From: Acidobacteriota bacterium
Lineage (GTDB): Bacteria; Acidobacteriota; Terriglobia; Terriglobales; Acidobacteriaceae
Reading direction: 5' to 3'
DNA length: 8,341 nucleotides
Assembly: GCA_021801945.1 (NCBI GenBank)
Contig: JAKABE010000120.1
Coordinates: 1-8,341, forward strand
The notes beneath the pieces are model-generated. The model searched no databases and was not told where the DNA came from. It worked only from the letters and a program-made list of their open reading frames with translations. This document shows, piece by piece, positions 6,156 to 8,341 of the stretch (the first letter of the stretch is position 1; the number at the start of each line of letters is the position of its first letter). The translations under genes were made by a program, and so were the position numbers.

Positions 6156-6653
6156 ATGAAACGCACAATTCGATACATGCTAAGTGCTGTGGCCCTCGTG
6201 TTGTTCCTTCCAGTGTGTCCGGTACACGGGGCGCAGCCGTCCGATGTAACCACGATTCCCAAACTTCTTGACCAGGTCAGGCAGCATGCCGCACAGGCCA
6301 ACCGCGATGCCGCCATTCTGGAGTCATACACTTACTCCCCGATCGATTTTCGGATGTATGCCCAGACCCTCACGAATTTGAAGGCGCACGTTCAGAATAT
6401 GTTCCGCGGCTATTACGAGCTACAGCAGATGAGGGACAGAGGAACTCCAGCGCAACAGGAAGCGATCGGCCGGCTTGATCCGCTGCTGCGCGAGGTGGCT
6501 ACTTCACTCACCAACACCATCCAGGAACTTAATGCAGAACAAGGCCGTGTGAATATGCCTGGATTCCGCGCCCATGTCCATTCAAACACCCAGAAAATAA
6601 ATGCGGTCTTTGAGTTCCTGTGCAAGTGCACAAACAAGAACGTCAAGATCTAA
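6156..6653 (+). CDS. Small secreted helical protein, function unknown
   Basis: The 165-residue product has a clear signal peptide (basic KRTIR, hydrophobic residues 8-20, likely cleavage after G25 in VHG-AQ). The LPVC at 18-21 is not a proper lipobox because valine precedes the cysteine, so a lipoprotein is unlikely. The mature part looks almost entirely alpha-helical, rich in Gln, Arg, Leu and Asn: about 30-58, 62-95 ('AQTLTNLKAHVQNM'), 98-130 ('RLDPLLREVATSLTNTIQELN') and 136-158. This fits a small helical bundle, possibly the fold of a family of acidobacterial hypotheticals with an 'A-x-L-x-S ... H-V-N' pattern that I recall but cannot verify here. A CKC pair lies near the C-terminus (156-158). 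The ATG at 6156 is preceded by AAGGAGG (6145-6151) with ideal spacing, so the gene is probably well translated. It is divergent from the propeller regulator and followed by a hairpin. Confidence 0.8.
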   Translation: MKRTIRYMLSAVALVLFLPVCPVHGAQPSDVTTIPKLLDQVRQHAAQANRDAAILESYTYSPIDFRMYAQTLTNLKAHVQNMFRGYYELQQMRDRGTPAQQEAIGRLDPLLREVATSLTNTIQELNAEQGRVNMPGFRAHVHSNTQKINAVFEFLCKCTNKNVKI

Positions 6654-6658
6654 TAACA

Positions 6659-6701
6659 CGGTCCGGGTGGACCGCTCCTCGCATCGGGGTGCGGTCCGCC
6701 C
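6659..6701 (+). terminator. Hairpin(s) after the secreted-protein gene, probable terminator
   Basis: Two mutually exclusive structures begin within 6-12 bases of the stop codon. The small one is CGGTCC-GGGT-GGACCG (6659-6674). The large one pairs 6665-6675 with 6691-6701 over 11 bp (one G-U) and continues inside with CCTC/GGGG (6677-6680, 6686-6689) around a GCATC loop. Either would stop or protect the transcript end. No U-run follows (GACGCTTATC). Confidence 0.55.
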
Positions 6702-6736
6702 GACGCTTATCCCACCGCATTATTGCCTGCGCTTTT

Positions 6737-6756
6737 GGCCCGGCTGAAGCCGTGCC
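6737..6756. repeat. Probable dispersed extragenic palindrome (GGCTGAAGCC type)
   Basis: GGC-C-CGGC, loop TGAA, GCCG-T-GCC: a 4-bp stem, one mismatch and 3 more pairs. It looks like a decayed copy of a perfect palindrome of the form GGCACGGC-TGAA-GCCGTGCC, which I recall as a frequent intergenic element in acidobacterial genomes. Copy number cannot be tested within the window, which has only this copy. Confidence 0.4.
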
Positions 6757-6800
6757 CTTGTTTCGCGGCTCAGCGTTGGCCGCAGCAGGGATGCGCCGGG

Positions 6801-6846
6801 GGAGTCTCACGGCCCGTCCGAATGTTCAGGGCGGGCTTGCGACTCC
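6801..6846. other. Two-tier nested stem-loop
   Basis: GGAGTC (6801-6806) pairs perfectly with GACTCC (6841-6846). Inside, GCCCGTCC (6812-6819) pairs with GGGCGGGC (6829-6836) with a single G-U, around a 9-base loop. The 46-base element would be a stable hairpin with a small internal loop in RNA of either strand. Confidence 0.4.
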
Positions 6847-6934
6847 GCGTCAGGATGGAGGCTATTTTCAGGTCAGGGCCGGTGACTGGGCGTAGGATTT
6901 GCGTTTGGGGATTGCGGAATGCGCTAAGAACAAC

Positions 6935-6965
6935 TGCAGATCCCTCTTTGCGCGGTCGGGATGAC
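6935..6965. repeat. Probable dispersed 'CAGATCC...GGGATGAC' intergenic repeat
   Basis: TGCAGATCCCTCTTTGCGC continuing into GGTCGGGATGAC resembles a repeat type seen between genes in several bacterial phyla (CAGATCCTTCGC...GGATGACA). Its ends ATCCC (6940-6944) and GGGAT (6958-6962) form a 5-bp stem. The match is from memory of the motif and only one copy lies in the window. Confidence 0.4.
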
Positions 6966-6966
6966 G

Positions 6967-6984
6967 GGCGCTTTCGCGGGCGCC
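6967..6984 (-). terminator. Possible hairpin terminator for xseB
   Basis: GGCGC (6967-6971) and GCGCC (6980-6984) form a 5-bp stem with an 8-base loop, about 31 bases beyond the xseB stop on the minus strand. There is no T-run on either side, so a terminator role is only suggested by position. Confidence 0.25.
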
Positions 6985-7015
6985 GACGCAGATGTGGAGA
7001 TTCTGTCTACGGCGG

Positions 7016-7246
7016 TCAATCGGCGGGCTTGTCGGTCAAAAACGGCTCGGGTTTCAGGGATCCGTCGCGCTGCCTGACGAGCATCTGCACCTTGCCTTCG
7101 GCGGCGTCCAACTCTTGCTTGCAGGCTGCCGACAGGCTCACGCCCTCCTCGAAGAGCTTGAGCGACTCTTCGAGGGCCAGATCGCCTTTCTCCAGCCGAT
7201 CGACGATGGTTTCCAGCTTCTTCAGCGATTCTTCAAACGAGGCCAT
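7016..7246 (-). CDS. xseB: Exodeoxyribonuclease VII small subunit
   Basis: XseB is the small subunit of exonuclease VII, a cytoplasmic nuclease that degrades single-stranded DNA and works with the large catalytic subunit XseA. The 76 residues fit the family well: 'SFEESLKKLETIVDRLEKGDLALEESLKLFEEGV' (3-36, the hallmark region), then a second helix with 'KQELDAAEGKVQMLV' (43-57) and a polar tail. It should be two helices forming a coiled coil. The ATG at 7246 is chosen because AGGAAG lies 8 bases upstream. An in-frame GTG at 7255 would overlap the upstream stop as GTGA, but has its Shine-Dalgarno touching it. It lies 5 bases after the MTHFR gene, so translation is probably coupled. xseA is not in the window. 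Confidence 0.93.
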   Translation of the reverse strand: MASFEESLKKLETIVDRLEKGDLALEESLKLFEEGVSLSAACKQELDAAEGKVQMLVRQRDGSLKPEPFLTDKPAD

Positions 7247-7251
7247 GGCCT

Positions 7252-8341
7252 TCACTTCCTGGTCACTCGAGTGTGGTTGCCCGGCGGCAGGGCGCCGCCG
7301 ATGACCTCGGCGGCGGCATCGTACTGGCCGAAGGGCGCGCTGACTTGAACACCCTGGACGAGAGGACGCACCGCCTCCATGATCTCGCGGGCGATCTTGA
7401 TCCCTTCCTGGCGCGCGGCTTCCGCCGTATCGGCCTGGGCCATGCGCAGCATGATCTCCTCGGGCATGGCTATGCGCAGGTCATTCTTCATGTACTCGGC
7501 ATTACGCAGGCTGGTGAGGGGCCAGATGCCGGCGATGATGGGAATGCGGTGATCGCGGATGCGCTCGAGATAGGTTTCAAGGAGGCGGAGGTCGAAGACC
7601 GCCTGGGTGATGGCGTATTCGGCACCGGCCTCCACTTTGAAGGCGAAGCGGCGCAGCTCGTTTTCAAGATCGGGGGCGCCGGGGTTGGCGGCTACGCCGA
7701 TCGTGAAGTTGGTGCTGGCGCCAATGGCGTTGGAGCCGATGTCAAGTCCGTGGTTGAGGCGGTTGGCTATGTTGACCAGACCAATGGAATCCACGTCGAA
7801 GACCGCTGTGGCGTCCGGATAGATGTCCAGCTTGGGCGGGTCGCCGGTGAGGCAGAGAATATTCCGCAGGCCGATCGAAGACGCGCCGAGCAGATCGGAC
7901 TCGATGGAACGAATGTTGCGGTCGCGGCAGGTGTAGTGCAGAACGGTTTCGATTCCGGTATGCTGCTGAATCTGGATCGAGAGGCTCTGGGCGCTCATGC
8001 GGGCCGAGGCCTGGGCCGCGTCGTAGACATCGATCGCGTCAACGCCCAGGCTCGCCAGCAGGCTGGCCGCCTCGATCTCCTTGGAGCAGTCGATGCCCTT
8101 GGGCGGCAGGAACTCGACAAAGGTAATGAATTTGCCATCGGCGAGCAGCGAACCGAGGCGGGAGCGCTGCCCGAGGGGGGCGGGAGGCGTTTCAGGATTG
8201 GGGGTAGGCACCGAGCCAGCCGCCGCGACGCGCGCCTGGTCATCCATGGCGCGCATGGCGGCGCGCATGGCGCGGATGTGATTGGGAGTGGTCCCGCAGC
8301 AGCCGCCCACCATCTGGACGCCAGCGGCGATGGCCTTGCGC
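7252..8341 (-). CDS. Homocysteine S-methyltransferase/methylenetetrahydrofolate reductase fusion, 3' part
   Basis: The frame runs off the window edge, so only the last 362 residues are seen. The first 25 or so are the end of a homocysteine S-methyltransferase domain, with the zinc-binding 'GGCCGTTPNHI' (residues 12-22 of the visible part) that supplies two of the three zinc cysteines. After a Pro/Ala-rich linker (about 36-60) comes a full methylenetetrahydrofolate reductase TIM barrel. It contains 'ITFVEFLPPKG' with the probable catalytic Glu, 'HYTCRDRN' (135-142), 'ILCLTGDPP' (161-169), 'NFTIGVAANPGAPDLENELRR' broken around 211-231, 'KVEAGAEYAITQAVFD' (235-250) and 'IPIIAGIWPLTS'. The enzyme reduces 5,10-methylene-THF to 5-methyl-THF with FAD and NAD(P)H; the fused domain methylates homocysteine to methionine. 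The same domain order occurs in Bacillus YitJ-type proteins. xseB follows immediately. Confidence 0.93.
   Translation of the reverse strand, partial: RKAIAAGVQMVGGCCGTTPNHIRAMRAAMRAMDDQARVAAAGSVPTPNPETPPAPLGQRSRLGSLLADGKFITFVEFLPPKGIDCSKEIEAASLLASLGVDAIDVYDAAQASARMSAQSLSIQIQQHTGIETVLHYTCRDRNIRSIESDLLGASSIGLRNILCLTGDPPKLDIYPDATAVFDVDSIGLVNIANRLNHGLDIGSNAIGASTNFTIGVAANPGAPDLENELRRFAFKVEAGAEYAITQAVFDLRLLETYLERIRDHRIPIIAGIWPLTSLRNAEYMKNDLRIAMPEEIMLRMAQADTAEAARQEGIKIAREIMEAVRPLVQGVQVSAPFGQYDAAAEVIGGALPPGNHTRVTRK
8248..8272. repeat. Two 12-base tandem units within the MTHFR fusion linker region
   Basis: GGCGCGCATGGCG occurs at 8248-8260 and again at 8260-8272, a 12-base period. On the minus strand it encodes an Ala-Met-Arg repeat (MRAAMRAM) just after the zinc motif. 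It is probably a small slippage duplication in a helical segment. Confidence 0.5.

Larger units (their letters stand above)
6654..7015. other. 362-base non-coding region packed with palindromes
   Basis: No frame here looks coding: the long plus-strand frame from 6723 runs antisense through xseB and ends at 7304. Instead, five separate inverted repeats occur: 6659-6701, 6737-6756, 6801-6846, 6940-6962 and 6967-6984. The organisation resembles a cluster of degraded repetitive extragenic palindromes between two convergent genes. Confidence 0.55.

Noticed and set aside
6723..7304. 193-codon plus-strand frame covering the palindrome region and xseB
   Set aside because: Its second half is antisense to the well-supported xseB, and its Ser/Arg-rich composition is typical of a shadow frame.
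1..8341. CRISPR array, transposon ends, tRNA or rRNA
   Set aside because: No regularly spaced repeat array, no transposase frame with terminal inverted repeats and no cloverleaf-like or rRNA-like segment was seen on either strand.

Overview
The window looks like a stretch of ordinary chromosome from a GC-rich Gram-negative bacterium. I infer an acidobacterium (Acidobacteriota, Terriglobia-like). The reasons are lipid A genes (so an outer membrane), a transmembrane regulator joining an OmpR-type winged helix to a PD40/TolB-like propeller (an architecture common in that phylum), a small secreted helical protein resembling acidobacterial hypotheticals, and intergenic palindromes resembling dispersed repeats of those genomes. 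The taxonomic call is from memory of family distributions, not from a search.

Layout. Bases 74-763 (+) encode a secreted SYLF/YSC84-domain protein, followed by two strong hairpins (798-838 and 921-950). Bases 1024-2982 (+) hold a two-gene lipid A unit: an LpxL/HtrB-family acyltransferase and, 24 bases later, LpxD. Bases 2983-3574 carry no convincing gene, only inverted repeats close behind lpxD. Bases 3575-5809 (-) encode a 744-residue membrane-anchored winged-helix/propeller regulator. Its start is placed at a TTG because a near-perfect extended -10 promoter lies between that codon and the more upstream possible start. Divergent from it, 6156-6653 (+) encodes a small secreted helical protein with an excellent ribosome binding site. 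Bases 6654-7015 are non-coding and packed with palindromes. Bases 7016-8341 (-) hold the end of a folate/methionine unit: the C-terminal 362 residues of a fused homocysteine S-methyltransferase/methylenetetrahydrofolate reductase, then xseB (exonuclease VII small subunit) 5 bases downstream.

How the genes work together. LpxD adds an N-linked acyl chain early in lipid A synthesis and the LpxL-family enzyme adds a secondary chain late, so they form one functional unit. The MTHFR fusion and xseB are probably co-transcribed, but their functions are not obviously linked. The regulator and the divergent secreted protein share a 346-base intergenic region and may be linked in regulation; this is inference.

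I found no mobile element, CRISPR array, tRNA, rRNA or clear new system. The items most worth a second look are the regulator with its mapped promoter and neighbour, and the hairpin-dense 6654-7015 region.
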